Assembly: GCA_002633025.1 (NCBI GenBank)
Contig: NMRB01000051.1
Span: forward strand, 309,216 to 373,215
Reading direction: 5' to 3'
Length of the DNA stretch: 64,000 nt
From: Notospermus geniculatus
Lineage: Eukaryota > Nemertea > Pilidiophora > Heteronemertea > Lineidae
Numbering within the stretch: position 1 is the stretch's first letter; every line of letters starts with the position of its first letter. A program made the position numbers and the translations under genes. The notes under the pieces were generated by a model. It was not told the origin of the DNA and did not search any database. It saw nothing but the letters and a program-made list of their open reading frames with translations. Below, piece by piece: positions 13,201 to 23,200 of the stretch.

Positions 13201-14509
13201 TCGGCGTAGGTAGCCCCCCGCCTTAAAACTATTCTGTCTCAAGTCTCATGACCTGACATGTAATATATCACCTTCCTTGACTTTCCTCAAGCTTTTGTGA
13301 GTGCGATGATAGCACGGACTGCATGGGATAAAGGTGGTCCCCATGATCATCCAAGACAAAAGTGGGCACCTACTGATCCAGTAAGTGGAACATTTTGTAT
13401 GCAGCTTAGAAAGAAGTAGATTTTTCAACTGATATTAAAGCGACCCTACAGGCAGCCTCGTCACAGATGTGCTCATTTCGCCAATAAGCTGGCATGAGAA
13501 TCTTACTCTGACATGTATTGCAAGTAAAATACACAACATTTGCGCCCAACGGCGTAGGTTGTTGTCAGCTGCTAGCGCCACCCTGTGATGAAGTGACCGC
13601 ATTGATATGAGCCATAGCTGGCTTCCTACAGGGTCGCTTTTCCGAGTAAATTTTTGTACATGTATACTAGTACATTGTATATGTTTCATCATGGAAGTAC
13701 ATGTATTACAAAGATATTTATAAAACTTCCATGGTTTCATGTAGCCTACCTGAAATATGCAGAATGCCTGAGTCGTAGAAAAGGGCAACTCCTCACTCGG
13801 TTCTGGACGTTTATTCCGATGTCAAATAACATCGATATCGAAATATACGTAGACGTCTAGCACAAGTTGGGAGTTGCCATTTTCTCTGTTCTCTACATCT
13901 TCACAATAGAGGCAACCCCTTTTGAATCCTCCTGGATCCTTGGGAAAGGACTAATCTTTGTTGGTAGCCAGCTGATTACATTGAATTGCAGATTTTTATT
14001 ACGGGACCTGGCATAAATAAATGCATGGATCCACTAAAAATTTAATTCTGTTGCTATCATCATTAAGGTCCCGTACCAAGCTCCTCAAGCTCCTTTACTC
14101 TAGACTGCTTCCCGCCTTTGCCGCTGGAATCCCGCGGCGCTCATTTCACACGCCGCTCAGTGCACACCCGCGGTGCTCATTCCACACATGCCGCTGCACT
14201 ACTCCCGCGGCGCTCATTCCACATGGAATGAGTTCAGCGGCAAAGACGGGAACCAGTCTTCTCATAAACCCTTGGTCACATCTTATGTTTTTTAAACAGG
14301 GTTTCGACGCACACATTGTCAGTACCTTCAGTGAATGGGTCATGGCCATCTCATTCATCCTCTATTTCTTCACATACGTCCGAGACTTCCAGAAAATCGT
14401 CATCAAGGTCCACGTGGAGCCGCTCGTCGACCATCTTCATGAAACTCCACCAGCGAGAAATGCCGATTGCGAACCAACAGAAACGAGCGGCCTGCTGGCC
14501 CATGCTTGA
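7122..14509 (+). CDS. DRAM2: DRAM1/DRAM2-like autophagy modulator, six-exon reading frame with three alternative fifth exons
   Basis: Exons 7122-7252, 7819-7886, 8269-8411, 8631-8808, one of three 89-nt exons (10233-10321, 11759-11847 or 13292-13380), and 14300-14509 join to a 272-residue protein ending in TGA. The DRAM/Frag1/Sfk1 family are six-pass membrane proteins of lysosomes that promote autophagy; vertebrate members are about 240-270 residues. Supporting features are the N-terminal hydrophobic helix after LSWIP, the short luminal SDTGADSPESC segment, the MYVRYR...NRN stretch after the next helix, VVSAFNRNT, two further hydrophobic segments in exon 4, and FSEWVMAISFILYFFTYVRDF in the last exon. 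The polar tail ends in SGLLAHA. Splice phases all agree. DRAM1 versus DRAM2 orthology is unresolved. The large intron 4/5 region is full of repeats. Confidence 0.9.
7326..7455. mobile_element. Repeat of the 'catcctcccacagcaggggttttt' family
   Basis: Short foldback-type element with ends cccatcctcccacagcaggg and accctgctatggaaggatgg. Related copies occur near 10370, 17095, 22725, 34387 and 63149. Confidence 0.6.
7522..7638. mobile_element. Foldback MITE, 'agcgtttaccggac' family, copy 2
   Basis: Near-perfect palindrome: aagctgcgttaccagacatc at the left is mirrored by ggtgtccggtaaacgcagctt at the right. Lies in DRAM intron 1. Confidence 0.85.
7819..7886 (+). CDS. DRAM2: DRAM-like exon 2
   Basis: 68 nt between tttttcag and GTGAGT, encoding SDTGADSPESCIFGEFLN and the start of the second hydrophobic segment. 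The conserved Ser-Asp-Thr-Gly and Pro-Glu-x-Cys positions are typical of the family's first luminal loop. Confidence 0.88.
8044..8178. mobile_element. Foldback element in DRAM intron 2
   Basis: agcagtcatcttgccaaaat at the left is mirrored by attttggaaagatggctgcc at the right, with mirrored gtcatc segments inside. No coding content. Confidence 0.65.
8269..8411 (+). CDS. DRAM2: DRAM-like exon 3
   Basis: 143 nt, phase 1 to phase 0. Encodes MYVRYRVVSAFNRNT and a further helix ending in MVANFQ, a position that matches DRAM family members. Confidence 0.9.
8631..8808 (+). CDS. DRAM2: DRAM-like exon 4
   Basis: 178 nt between ttcttgcag and GTATCC. Encodes DNKIEPVHIVGASF and two hydrophobic segments separated by a polar loop containing HPDHNK. 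It leaves one base (G), which every version of exon 5 completes to GCN (Ala). Confidence 0.9.
8845..9955. repeat. Composite repeat with ctccccgctttcga-like ends
   Basis: A small hairpin (tctccccgcttttcga / agtggggaga) lies at 8848-8880, and a matching inverted end, tgtcgaaagcggggagg, at about 9934-9950. The interior includes the cgttcaacggaggag repeat and the nested element at 9231. The boundaries are uncertain. Confidence 0.4.
9231..9630. mobile_element. MITE, 'gctgcgttcata' ends
   Basis: The left end agctgcgttcatactagcat and the right end tgtgtgaacgtagca are inverted relatives. The interior repeats ttaatccg / cggatta motifs in both orientations. Confidence 0.65.
10051..10176. mobile_element. 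Foldback MITE just upstream of DRAM exon 5a
   Basis: gaattcatactttgcgtttt at the left mirrors the right end acggagaagtatgaat, with gcgcttg / caagcgc inside. It ends about 55 bp before exon 5a. Confidence 0.75.
10233..10321 (+). CDS. DRAM2: DRAM-like alternative exon 5a
   Basis: 89 nt between gcgtag and GTAAGA. With the leading G it encodes 30 residues beginning AFVSSILAS and ending HWKPTDP, with the PHDHS motif shared by the other two versions. It covers the end of the fifth helix and the last luminal loop. Confidence 0.85.
10370..10497. mobile_element. Diverged copy of the 'cctgagaatatcagg..ctcgct' repeat
   Basis: gaggatcttagcggtcgctc and cgagccgtaag..tcctcagg form inverted ends, related to the elements at 17095 and 34387. 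Confidence 0.5.
10998..11330. repeat. Dispersed repeat, 'aaagtgccactgtatgc' family, copy 1
   Basis: The stretch with taaagtgccactgtttgc and cctcccctggcggcg followed by gtgataagactggtg recurs at 15500-15700. Related, rearranged copies lie at about 40157-40270 and 47993-48470. No ORF of interest. Confidence 0.65.
11535..11612. mobile_element. Foldback MITE, 'agactggttcccgtctttgccgc' family, copy 2
   Basis: Compact palindrome: agactggttcccgtctttgc is mirrored by gcaaagataggaaccagtct. Located between DRAM exons 5a and 5b. Confidence 0.85.
11759..11847 (+). CDS. DRAM2: DRAM-like alternative exon 5b
   Basis: 89 nt between tgtttag and GTAAGT. Encodes 30 residues beginning AAISAIIAD and ending LWKPTDP, aligned residue for residue with 5a and 5c through W, PHDHS and PTDP. 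The phase is identical. Confidence 0.85.
12787..13226. mobile_element. MITE with 'ttaaggcggggggctacct' inverted ends
   Basis: The ends ttaaggcggggggctacct and aggtagccccccgccttaa are exact inverted repeats about 440 bp apart. It ends 66 bp before DRAM exon 5c. Confidence 0.85.
13292..13380 (+). CDS. DRAM2: DRAM-like alternative exon 5c
   Basis: 89 nt between cctcaag and GTAAGT. Encodes 30 residues beginning AFVSAMIAR and ending KWAPTDP, again with PHDH. It is closer to 5a than to 5b at its N-terminal end (AFVSxxxA). Confidence 0.85.
13437..13641. mobile_element. MITE with 'aaagcgaccctacaggcagc' ends
   Basis: The right end ctggcttcctacagggtcgctttt is the inverted partner of the left end. About 205 bp, in the last DRAM intron. 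Confidence 0.8.
14102..14259. mobile_element. Foldback MITE, 'agactggttcccgtctttgccgc' family, copy 3
   Basis: agactgcttcccgcctttgc is mirrored by gcaaagacgggaaccagtct. The middle carries several cccgcggcgctcatt repeats. It ends 40 bp before the last DRAM exon. Confidence 0.8.
14300..14509 (+). CDS. DRAM2: DRAM-like last exon
   Basis: 210 nt after tttaaacag, phase 0, ending in TGA at 14507-14509. Encodes GFDAHIVSTFSEW, the last membrane helix, and a roughly 40-residue cytosolic tail rich in Pro, Glu and Thr ending GLLAHA. Confidence 0.9.
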   Translation, partial: GFDAHIVSTFSEWVMAISFILYFFTYVRDFQKIVIKVHVEPLVDHLHETPPARNADCEPTETSGLLAHA

Positions 14510-14571
14510 GGAACTTTATCGTCTACACCCGGGCCAGCGGCCTCAAACTCAACGCCTATGGATTTTCACGA

Positions 14572-14767
14572 AACGCTTTCTGATTGGCGGATGCAGAGTC
14601 AGTAACTCGGGAAAGATGAGCGCATCCCATAGGCAGGCATTCTGTGCGTAGTGGAAAAGACAGTGATTTTTAACACTTTCTGATTGGCCGATGCAGAGTC
14701 AGTATAGGAAATATGAGTGCGTCCCACGCAGGCAGGCGTTCTGCGCGTAGTAGTGGAAAAGACAGTA
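14572..14767. repeat. Tandem direct repeat, two units of about 100 bp
   Basis: Both units carry gctttctgattggc-like, gatgcagagtcagt and gtggaaaagacagt motifs in the same order. Lies just 3' of the DRAM stop codon. Confidence 0.75.
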
Positions 14768-14953
14768 GGCCTAATTTTAGCTAGTATAGTATCAAAATGT
14801 TATCTATTTTTGGTACATGTACCTTGTAATAATAATATGTTTGTAAAACTCTGACCAAACGGATAGTCCTTGATGCCTTAGCATTGCTACTGGATGCTGA
14901 TGCTGAAAAATCGAACTGATGTGTCCTTGGCTGCTGGACCACCTCACGCATTA

Positions 14954-15051
14954 AGACTGGTCCCGGTCTTTGCCGCCCCACTCCCGTGGCGCTCATTCCA
15001 CAACGGACAGTAGCGCCGCGAGAGTGGAACGGCAAAGACGAGAACCAGTCT
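14954..15051. mobile_element. Foldback MITE, 'agactggttcccgtctttgccgc' family, copy 4
   Basis: agactggtcccggtctttgc is mirrored by gcaaagacgagaaccagtct, with the same internal cagtagcgccgc motif as the other copies. Confidence 0.85.
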
Positions 15052-15499
15052 ACTAACGCATGTTAAGCGGGACTGCTGATTGGTTGATTTTGATCAATAC
15101 TACATGTATTATTTTGATAATGATCAGTACTTGTATTTGGTACTATTGACTTCAGCGGAGAGCGGGAGAACTTCGATTTGAAGCCACTGGTTTGCCTCAA
15201 AATATTGTGCCATATGTATTATTAGTGTTTATTGTGAATATTCTAGATTATGTGGTTCTAGGCTGTGACCCGTCCCTTGGGGTCACATGACCTACTGGGC
15301 AGCCCCCTACTATAATGCAAGCGTAGCAGAGTCTGTTGCGCGAGACCAGTGGGGATTCCTGATAAAAAAAACAGACAAAAATATGGATATTCCAATATTC
15401 TTTTAGACCAGATTACACATTGAAAGTCATGACAAGATACCTGTAGGGCACTACATCAACTTAGCTTCATACATAGATGCTCTGCAACGACAACTGCGG

Positions 15500-15720
15500 T
15501 GTCGCTTTAAAGTGCCACTGTATGCGTGAGGTATGGCCGCAGTATCCCTCCCCTGGCGGCGAAATCTTCAACCAACGTGATAAGACTGGTGTCCTGTCTA
15601 ACCCGTACAAAGTCAGTGGTAACACATGCTAGACTGATACTGAGCATGCATTACAAGGTTGCCCAAAGATCAAAGGTTACGTCGGCCGCCGTGAGATAGA
15701 AAACAAATGCATACAGCGGC
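15500..15720. repeat. Dispersed repeat, 'aaagtgccactgtatgc' family, copy 2
   Basis: Shares ttaaagtgccactgtatgcg, tatccctcccctggcggcg, gtgataagactggtg and tacgtcggccgcc with the copy near 11000. Confidence 0.7.
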
Positions 15721-15851
15721 GCTTTAATTTGTGCAGTCTACATGTAGGCTTCCACTTAGGTCAGAGTGAGACCCCCGTAGTGGGCTCACCCAATCAGTTG
15801 CTTGGTCATTAGGCAGGACCACATTTTAGCTGACCAGATGGACGCGCAGTG

Positions 15852-16199
15852 TAGAGGTTCTTCACCGACGTCACAACTCAATGCTAAAGAGCTAATATTT
15901 AATTAGCCATGTGCTTGGCCGTCAATAATACACTACAACTCTATGTAATTCAGCACTATATTGTCTGTTTTTACAACAGACAGGTGTCATTCAATCATCA
16001 GACTGCTTTAGAACATGTGATTTTACTTGACAAATCATATAAAGAGAAACTGAAATGATAAGAAGGGTGGTTTGGAAAATATTCCAGTTAAAATCTTATT
16101 TCTTTCAGTAAACCCCATTGACACTGACGGCAATATGGCCGCACCAGTTCCTATGAATTCTCTGCTAATTAGGGTGTGACGTCACGTGAAAAACCTCTA
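15852..16199. mobile_element. MITE with 'tagaggttcttcaccgacgtcac' ends
   Basis: The right end gtgacgtcacgtgaaaaacctcta is the inverted partner. The interior is AT-rich and non-coding. Confidence 0.7.
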
Positions 16200-16833
16200 T
16201 ATATCGTGAGAGCACGATCGCCGTCTCCTTTCATCTGAACTTTTGTACCTTTTTACGTGCGGAATAAAAGGGCCCCATAAGGGATTCCATACGACGAACC
16301 CTTCTTACGTGTTCTTCAATTACGACAATGGATTCGTCTTTGCTGCTTTAACCACTTGAGCGCTGGTTCCTGGAATACCGGGACAAGTCATGACGTCACA
16401 TGCCACCAGATGTGATATCAAAATGCAAAGGAAAATGCAACGAAAAGGTGTTGCATACTTTGTATTAGAATGCAAATAAGACGCGGCCCTATGAGACACA
16501 ACGCAGAGAAAAATCCATCAACGCCTAGATGGCGTTTTCAATGTAGGCCTACCATTTAGTGGTGACACCATTGAGAGTTTTCACAATCTGGCACTCAAGC
16601 CCGGGAGAAATTCGTTCTTTTATATCCGTTTGTTTTCCCACAGAATTATCAAAAAAATATTTGTACTCAGGCCTATTGTATTGTATTTTTACTTTTATCA
16701 TTGTCACTACGAAACGTTTTCAAAGGGAGAGCGCGTAAAACTTAAATTTACCGCGAAGGGATATTGTGACCTTGACCATACGGTCTCTCAGACGTGAGTA
16801 CCTGAGGAGAGAGGTTACCCGAGACGCGGGGCT

Positions 16834-17535
16834 TGGTTAAGACGTATCGTCGAAACATAGAAAAAGTGGACTATTGCTTTTGATTATTTGTTATTAAGAT
16901 TTTCAAACATTTCAGTGCATGATAAAGGGCAGCAGAATCTTATTCTTTTTATGTGCATTATGTTCATTTTATTACACTTTATTTGGATTTTACGACAAAC
17001 CTCAGCAGGTACAACGATCGACACATAGGTGGCGCAAATTGCAATTCTCCCAAAACCATCAGAAAAACAATGGGCAGTTTGGAGTCTAATGCATCCTGAG
17101 AATATCAGGCGTTCTTAGTGCTCGCTACCTTCGTCGCCGCACACAAACCCCTGAGAGAATTCGCCTGAATCGGTGGAGTATCAAAGTCATTCCAGCAAAT
17201 GTTCATCCCCACCATCTCATCCCAAGTTGGACAGTGTCTGGTACACATGAACTACGCAGGTTACAAAGCTGACCCAGCAATGGTTAAGACGTATCGTCGA
17301 AACATAGAAAAAGTGGACTATTGCTTTTGATTATTTGTTATTAAGATTTTCAAACATTTCAGTGCATGATAAGGGCAGCAGAATCTTATTCTTTTTATGT
17401 GCATTATGTTCATTTTATTACACTTTATTTGGATTTTACGACAAACCTCAGCAGGTACAACGATCGACACATAGGTGGCGCAAATTGCAATTCTCCCAAA
17501 ACCATCAGAAAAACAGAGATGGGCAGTTTGGAGCC
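16834..17535 (+). repeat. Direct duplication, about 240 bp, two copies
   Basis: The block beginning tggttaagacgtatcgtcga at about 16834-17080 recurs at about 17281-17530, nearly identical. It is separated by about 200 bp that begins with a diverged member of the 'cctgagaatatcaggcgtt' repeat. Confidence 0.85.
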
Positions 17536-17939
17536 AAATGCTGATGTCAGGTCACACTGCAAGCGTCTGCGCTACGACGTAAAACAGTCGGCATCAGGCG
17601 TCGCAATCATAAGGCGAAAATGTGTACGATCATCGTGGAACAAGCAGCATCAGCGCGTCAGGGAATCGTAACTTGAGTCAGGTCGACTCAGTGGCGAGTG
17701 CCAATGGATTACGCCCGTCGGGATGACACAGCAGAAGTTGTTCAACTCTCTGCGATTCGTGATCTTTTTGATCGGCGACTGATCCGGATCGTCGTAACTG
17801 AGACGCAACTGCAGTCATGTCACACCATATCGGCGACCGGATTTGTTCCACGCTGTCCTGCCTCAGACGCAAAGTCCCCGGGCGCAAAGTGATCCAGAAG
17901 TCTGCGCCTGTTCTGTGCCATCGCAAGGTCGACCTGATA

Positions 17940-18440
17940 TAGCCGAAAGACAGAGGGGAGGTGAAGGAAATGGAGGTGGAGTGACCATGGGTGAGAGGCC
18001 AAGGGATGAGTTGGGCAGTGTAAGACAGAGGGGAGGNNNNNNNNNNNNNNNNNNNNNNNNNNNNNNNNNNNNNNNNNNNNNNNNNNNNNNNNNNNNNNNN
18101 NNNNNNNNNNNNNNNNNNNNNNNNNNNNNNNNNNNNNNNNNNNNNNNNNNNNNNNNNNNNNNNNNNNNNNNNNNNNNNNNNNNNNNNNNNNNNNNNNNNN
18201 NNNNNNNNNNNNNNNNNNNNNNNNNNNNNNNNNNNNNNNNNNNNNNNNNNNNNNNNNNNNNNNNNNNNNNNNNNNNGGTGAGAGGCCAAGGGGTGAGTTG
18301 GGCAGTCGAGCCAAATACAGAGAGGAGGTGGAGGAAATGGAGTAGAGTGATGGGTGAGTGGCCAGGGGATGAGTTGGGCAGTTTTTTGGAACCAAAGACA
18401 GAGAGGTGGAGGAAATGGAGGTGGCCGTGACTAAGTCAGT
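17940..18440. repeat. Minisatellite interrupted by a 240-base N gap
   Basis: Units around gagaggccaaggggtgagtt, gggcagt and gtggaggaaatggag repeat on both sides of the N run at 18037-18276, so the gap probably reflects a collapsed array. Open frames through the Ns are not genes. Confidence 0.75.
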
Positions 18441-19609
18441 GAGCATACTACATGGGGCAGGAGAACAAGGCCGAGTATTAGGCAGGGGGGAAATCAGTGG
18501 GAGGAGGAGCAGCGGCCAGGGCGACGGGGCCAGAGCAGCCATGGAAGGGGCGGGCGCAGAGCCCCGGATATGAGTCGGACCATCGGAGGGGATTAGGGAA
18601 AGGGGCGGGGACCCTTAATGCGATAAAAGGTGGCCCGCCCTACGTCTGTGGACAGTAAATGAGGGGCCCTGGGTGGAGATCCGGCCCCCGCGGACCCGGG
18701 TGGGCTAGGGCAGGTGTGGTCCGTTTGGTGCCGTAGAGGTGGGTGGTGGCTCAGCACCTCCCTTCTCCAGGGATGGTTTTTACTGGAGGGTGGGGAGATA
18801 GTGCCCTCTCCCGAACTGGGGTCAGAGGCCTGCTTTCTCTGGGTCTGGCAGAGGTCTGGAGGAAGGGCAAGTGGCGGAGTCGGATATGGATCCATTGCAC
18901 AGGCTGCACAACTACATAAACTAAAACATGTAAAACTAAACTCCTTACAACATTGTACAAATTTCGATTTTTCTTTTCCTCAGAAAGAGAAAAGTGAAAA
19001 TAAAACATTCAAAACGTTTCATCACAAGTATATTCATGTTGACACTTCGGTGTCTTCCCCAAGCTCGGTCTGTGTTTGCAGTAAACAACAGAGCAACAGT
19101 GAAAACACATCTGACCTACTTTTTGAATGGCCCCACCAGTCTGCAGTTACCATGGTCACAGGTAGGCTACACCAACAGGTTAGTTGGCAGTTGCCTTGAG
19201 TTGTTTTCCAATAGCCTACCAGATAGCGCCTAGGCCCTACCAGATAGCTCTCAATGCAAGTAGGCCTGTAGGCCTAGGCCTATTCTGATTGAAACTGAAT
19301 CTTCAAGCACTTTAATGTGATAATGATAGGCCCAGCAGGCGGTAGGGCTAGGCCTAGGCAGTATGTGATTGTGAACGTTCCCAGCCAGGCCAATCAGTCA
19401 ATCAATCCCCAGCCCCGTTGAACCAAAGTTACCATGGTTACAGGAGGCCTAGGAATGATTTAACTCTTGTTTTTACCTTTTCCCTTTGTCACAGGTCAAG
19501 CAGCAATAAAGGATGTAGAGAAAAAGGAAATAATGTTGGTATTCTGTCGTCATTCTTCCCAGGATCATCAGGTGCACATAGTGATACGACTTCAATAGCT
19601 ACGAAGACC

Positions 19610-20284
19610 ATGGCATCTTATACAGTGGACCTATCTTGCCTTGAGGGCAAGTCATTCATCATAAAGACACCCCAGAATAACAGTTGCAAATGTTTTAAAT
19701 TTCGCCAGGCAGAAAGTTCTGACAGAAATTCGGATTTTGCAAATGGGAGTAAAAGTAAAGGTGGTCAGTCAGTTTCCAAAGAACTCGACGGTGCAGCGGC
19801 GCTTCAAAAGGCAGGCTCTAGCAATTCATCTTCTATATTCGAAAGCAAAAAAGATCTTCGATTCTTCTCGGCCTTCAGCGACTTCAGCCCAGGTGATCTG
19901 AGTGCTGTCTTCAGAGCTGATCAAGCAATTCAGAAAGAACTCTCATCATTCTTAACTGAGAATGAACTATTCCGTTGTTACGTCCACGATTCCGGTGTTT
20001 TCAAACTCAAAGGTTTCTTTTTCCCTGACGAAACGGGTGAAAAAGGGCAGAAACTTTCTGAAATCCAGGAAAAATTTGCCAAATTGTATTTCAAGATGAG
20101 AAGGCTTGGTGATGCTGGAAGGAGTTATGAGTTGCAGGATCCTGAAGATGACTCTAAAAAGTGGTTTCTAGAGGCATCTGATGATACGAAACCAGAGTAC
20201 CATCCTCTTTATATGAATGTCAGAACAGAAGCTTATAATTCTGTTTACCATTCATATGAAGATGCCATCAGAATTTTAAATCAG
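19610..20284 (+). CDS. CMPK2: CMPK2-like first coding exon, copy a
   Basis: ATG at 19610 (MASYTVDLSCLEGK), preceded by an acceptor at 19494, so the 5' UTR is probably spliced. Ends phase 0 at AATCAG|GTAGGT. Encodes 225 residues. It differs from copy b at five amino acids. Confidence 0.8.
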
Positions 20285-23200
20285 GTAGGTACATGTATGG
20301 TATGCGGCAGTATGCCAGCCATTTTCTGGAACGTCCTATTCCCGGACATATTGTGTACACTTCACTTGCCATTCATCCTACAAATACAGCAATATGGCGG
20401 AAATATTCTTTTCTACTCTTTTACACTTATGCAGAAAAATACACTGATCGGAACAAATGCAGAATGTTGCGTTTCATTTTTACACTGAAAAGTGTCATTT
20501 TATGGTCATTCCTCAAAAACAGTACAGCCAGCTCAAAGTTAAGGTAGGCAGGTCTGCAATCACCTTAGAGCAGCTGTTGAGGAGCCTTGAACCAAGTGGT
20601 TATCACATCTGCTTAGCATGCAGCAGGTCCCCGATATGAATCCCGGGCCATATGGGATTTCGTCATCCCCAGCTCTTCAGTCCATCGCATGGACAGTATG
20701 CCTTGTGCCTTTTCAAGGGCAAGTAAAGTGAGGAACATAGCTCGAGATGGCCACTTCCATACTTACCAGGGCCAATGCTATGGCTTCGACCCTGATGGAA
20801 AAATCTAATACAAATACCTTCTCTATTACCTTTCCACTCAGCAAACTACGCATGCGCGAGTTTCCTGGAATACCATGACGACGATCCAAGATGGCGCCTG
20901 GCGAAATCGATCTATAGCCTACCAGATAGCGCCTAGGCCCTAGGCCCTACCAGATAGCTCTCAATGCACAGCAAGTAGGCCTGTAGGCCTACCGGTAGGC
21001 CTATTCTGATCATGCTGATTGAAACTGAATCTTCAAGCACTTTAATGTGATAATGATAGGCCCAGCAGGCGGTAGGGCTAGGCCTAGGCAGTATGATTGT
21101 GAACGTTCCCAGCCACATGAGCCAGGCCAATCAGTCAGTCAATCCCCAGCCCCGTTGAACCAAAGTTACCATGGTTACGGGAGGCCTAGGAATGATTTAA
21201 CTCTTGTTTTTACCTTTTCCCTTTGTCACAGGTCAAGCAGCAATAAAGGATGTAGAGAAAAAGGAAATAATGCTGCTTTTCTGTCGTCATTCTTCCCAGG
21301 ATCATCAGGTGCACATACTAGTAGTGATACGACTTCAATAGCTACGAAGACCATGGCATCTTATACAGTGGACCTATCTTGCCTTGAGGGCAAGTCGTTC
21401 ATCATAAAGACACCCCAGAATAACAGTTGCAAATGTTTTAAATTTCGCCAGGCAGAACGTTCTGACAGAAATTCGGATTTTGCAAGTGGGAGTAAAAGTA
21501 AAGGTGGTCAGTCAGTTTCCAAAGAACTCGACGGTGCACCGGCGCTTCAAAAGGCAGGCTCTAGCAATTCATCTTCTATATTCGAAAGCAAAAAAAATCT
21601 TCGATTCTTCTCGGCCTTCAGCGACTTCAGCCCAGGTGATCTGAGTGCTGTCTTCAGAGCTGATCAAGCAATTCAGAAAGAACTCTCATCATTCTTAACT
21701 GAGAATGAACTGTTCCGTTGTTACGTCCACGATTCCGGTGTTTTCAAACTCAAAGGTTTCTTTTTCCCTGACGAAACGGGTGAAAAAGGGCAGAAACTTT
21801 CTGAAATCCAGGAAAAATTTGCCAAATTGTATTTCAAGATGAGAAGGCTTGGTGATGCTGGAAGGAGTTATGAGTTGCAGGATCCTGAAGATGACTCTAA
21901 AAAGTGGTTTCTAGAGGCATCTGATGATACGAAACCAGAGTACCATCCTCTTTATATGAATGTCAGAACAGAAGTTTATAATTCTGTTTACCATTCATAT
22001 GAAGATGCCATCAGAATTTTAAATCAGGTAGGTACATGTATAGATGTATGGTATGCGGCAGATGCCAGCCATTTTCTGGAACGTCCTATTCCCGGACATA
22101 TTGTGTACACTTCACTTGCCATTCATCCTACAAATACAGCAATATGGCGGAAATATTCTGTTGTACTCTTTTACACTTATGCAGAAAAATACACTGATCG
22201 GAACAAATGCAGAATGTTGCGTTTCATTATTTTACACTGAAAAGTGTCATTTTATGGTCATTCCTCAAAAACAGTACAGCCAGCTCAAAGTTAAGGTAGG
22301 CAGGTCTGCAATCACCTTAGAGCAGCTGTTGAGGAGCCTTGAACCAAGTGGTTATCACATCTGCTTAGCCTGCAGCAGGTCCCCGATTTGAATCCCGGGC
22401 CATATGGGATTTCGTCATCCCCAGCTCTTCAGTCCATCGCATGGACAGTATGCCTTGTGCCTTTTCAAGGGCAAGTAAAGTGAGGAACATAGCTCGAGAT
22501 GGCCACTTCCATACTTACCAGGGGCAATGCTATGGCTTCGACCCTGATGGAAAAATCTAATACAAATACCCTCTCTTTTAGAATCTCGACATCCCAGAAG
22601 TAGTGGAGCTTCTAGACATAGCAAAGGATTACATTGACCCAGGATTATCTGTGAGTGACTTGCAGTCCCAGATTAAACACCCCTTCATTGTCATTGAAGG
22701 TCTTGATGCAACAGGTAAATACTTCTCAATATCCATCCTATCCCATTGCAGGGCTTTGGTCTCGCTTATCTTCGTACACTCGCACAAAAAGCACTGCTGA
22801 AATTGGGTGAGTGGATGACGAGGAGCAAGATAAAAACCCCTACTCTGGGAGGATGCTAATAGCGAGGTTTAGCACCTTTCCGACTCCGGCTTCAACTACA
22901 ATGTAGAATGAATTGCAGTACATAGGTGTTTCAATTCTTTTCTCACTTCATTGCAGGTAAAAGCACACTCTCGAAAAATCTATCTGAACTCCTTGGGGCT
23001 TGTCACATGAAAACTCCGTCAGACCCCATATATCATCTGCGGAGGACATTTGATGAACTGCCAGAAATGATCCGTCGGTCGTACTTTTATTTGGGGAATT
23101 ATATCGTGGCTAACGAGGTGGCAGAAAAGTGTCGAAAGATGCCCGTTATCATGGACAGGTGAGGTATTACAGCTTGCATGATTCACTGAGGCGCCCGTTT

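Larger units (their letters stand above)
14510..19609. other. Intergenic region between DRAM-like and CMPK2-like genes
   Basis: No gene recognised. Besides the elements listed separately, 16200-16830 has an unassigned stretch with an aataaaa signal at about 16263. The first non-coding CMPK2 exon is probably near the right end: there is a possible donor at 19161 (accatggtcacag|gtaggc) and a clear acceptor at 19494. Confidence 0.5.
19212..22571 (+). repeat. 1.6-kb direct duplication carrying the first CMPK2 coding exon
   Basis: The segment from about 19212 to 20820 is repeated from about 20913 to 22571 at roughly 97-98% identity. It holds an exon acceptor, the 675-nt coding exon, most of the intron and a SINE. 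The left copy stops matching about ten bases before the exon 2 acceptor that follows the right copy. Confidence 0.85.

Noticed and set aside
16200-16400. Possible solo LTR (aataaaa at about 16263, then a T-rich stretch)
   Set aside because: I could not find matching LTR ends, a primer-binding site or a second copy in the window.
17678-18542. Long open frames spanning the N run
   Set aside because: The length comes from untranslated Ns and a Gly/Pro-rich minisatellite; no real coding signal.
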